NCBI GenBank assembly: GCA_018398765.1
Contig: JAHBMJ010000149.1
Location: 1 to 20,000, forward strand
Source of the DNA: Chromera velia
Taxonomy: Eukaryota; Sar; Chromeraceae
DNA: 20,000 nt
Direction of reading: 5' to 3'
Below are positions 19,402-20,000 of the stretch, in pieces (the first letter of the stretch is position 1; each line of letters opens with the position of its first letter). Both the position numbers and the translations under genes were made by a program. The notes under the pieces were generated by a model. That model searched no databases. It worked only from the letters and a program-made list of their open reading frames with translations, and was not told where the DNA came from.

Positions 19402-20000
19402 TTGATTGATTGATTGATTGATATATTCCGCCCTAGGGCCTTCCTGCTATGTCTATCTGTCGCCAGAGCTAGCAGGGCGGGGCGTTCCCCAGCCTAAGCT
19501 AAGGTATCAAACCCCACCCTCGGGGCCCGCCAAAGTTTGTTGCCCTGGCCGCTGCTGCATGATTGTTCATTGTTTGAGCCACGGCTCTGGACCCGTGTTG
19601 GCTTTCTAGCCTGAAAATCGATCTGAAACGGCATGTGATTTGGGCTTCCTCACTCTTCTTGTTTGCTTTATCAATCTTCTTCTGCGGCTCCCTCCTTTCC
19701 CACCCTAACGCTCCTTCGGTCGTCTCTAAGTTATCAATCGTCTCCTCATATTCTTTTGTTAGTCTCTCGATTGCCCGCTGCCTTCCGGTGATTCCTGCAT
19801 GTCTGGCCGCCAGAGCGTCTCCCTCTATATGTCCGTACCGTCCTGGACACTCCTCAAACACCCTCTGTCTGAATGACGCCCATCCCAAAAACTCATCTAC
19901 TCTGGCATGACATTCATTCAACAGAAAGCAGAAAAGCATCGAGTTGTCTCTTTTTCCCTCTTCTCTGTTGAGCCCTTCTCTTTTTGTGGCTGCCTTTCTG
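19402..20000 (-). mobile_element. 3' part of a LINE-like retrotransposon, runs off the window
   Basis: On the minus strand an open frame enters from the right edge and stops at 19499. A short 3' UTR follows, containing CTGGCGACAGATAGACATAG and GGAAGGCCCTAGGG, then a (CAATCA)n tail ending at 19402 with an A-rich finish. The 3' UTR and tail match 13378-13470 in opposite orientation. The coding part and microsatellite tail together suggest a non-LTR retrotransposon; reverse transcriptase would lie beyond the window. Confidence 0.6.
19499..20000 (-). CDS. C-terminal coding part of the LINE-like element (partial)
   Basis: The frame is open from the window edge to TAG at 19499-19501, about 166 codons. 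Visible segments are NECHARVDEFLGWASFRQRV, ECPGRYGHIEGDALAARHAG and a long charged helix (RQRAIERLTKEYEE to KKIDKANKKSEE) likely to form a coiled coil. The Met at 19939 is internal, not a start. I do not recognise a conserved domain. Its place immediately before the repeated 3' tail suggests the C-terminus of a LINE ORF2-type protein, or another element protein. Confidence 0.45.
   Translation of the reverse strand, partial: RKAATKREGLNREEGKRDNSMLFCFLLNECHARVDEFLGWASFRQRVFEECPGRYGHIEGDALAARHAGITGRQRAIERLTKEYEETIDNLETTEGALGWERREPQKKIDKANKKSEEAQITCRFRSIFRLESQHGSRAVAQTMNNHAAAARATNFGGPRGWGLIP

Overview
This window is nuclear DNA from an intron-rich protist, not a bacterium or virus. The best fit is a chromerid-type photosynthetic alveolate such as Chromera or Vitrella. 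That is an inference from gene style: short exons with GT..TGCAG introns, a flagellar radial-spoke gene, a large ankyrin protein and many microsatellites and retroelements. No database search was possible. The raw open reading frames are misleading here, because two of the genes are spliced and several long frames are repeat artefacts.

Left part, 1-8600. Two genes diverge from a shared promoter region of about 690 bp (2616-3302). On the minus strand, four exons (2615-2578, 2465-2315, 1965-1914, 1672-855) join in phase into a 352-residue tandem CCCH zinc-finger protein. On the plus strand, twelve exons between 3303 and 7940 join in phase into a 310-residue leucine-rich-repeat protein of the LRRC23 / radial spoke type. 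An AT-rich spacer with a hairpin element follows.

Middle part, 8603-13360. A structurally complete LTR retrotransposon, probably on the minus strand. It has 431- and 461-bp LTRs with TG..CA ends, a 4-bp target-site duplication (ACCT), a G-rich tract beside the 3' LTR and a possible primer-binding site beside the 5' LTR. Its 3.9-kb interior has no recognisable gag or pol, so it looks non-autonomous.

Right part, 13361-20000. It opens with a LINE-like 3' tail, followed by an ankyrin-repeat gene on the minus strand (15601-13832) whose frame breaks twice. Next comes a small intronless plus-strand gene (16113-16520) whose product has a myristoylation/palmitoylation N-terminus and an exact VCP-interacting motif, resembling SVIP. 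A roughly 2-kb purine-rich array follows, with a 60-bp repeat core and higher-order structure, and then an AT-rich stretch with hairpins. The window ends in the 3' end of a minus-strand LINE-like element whose tail matches the one at 13378-13470. The genes share no obvious pathway; the repeats dominate the architecture.
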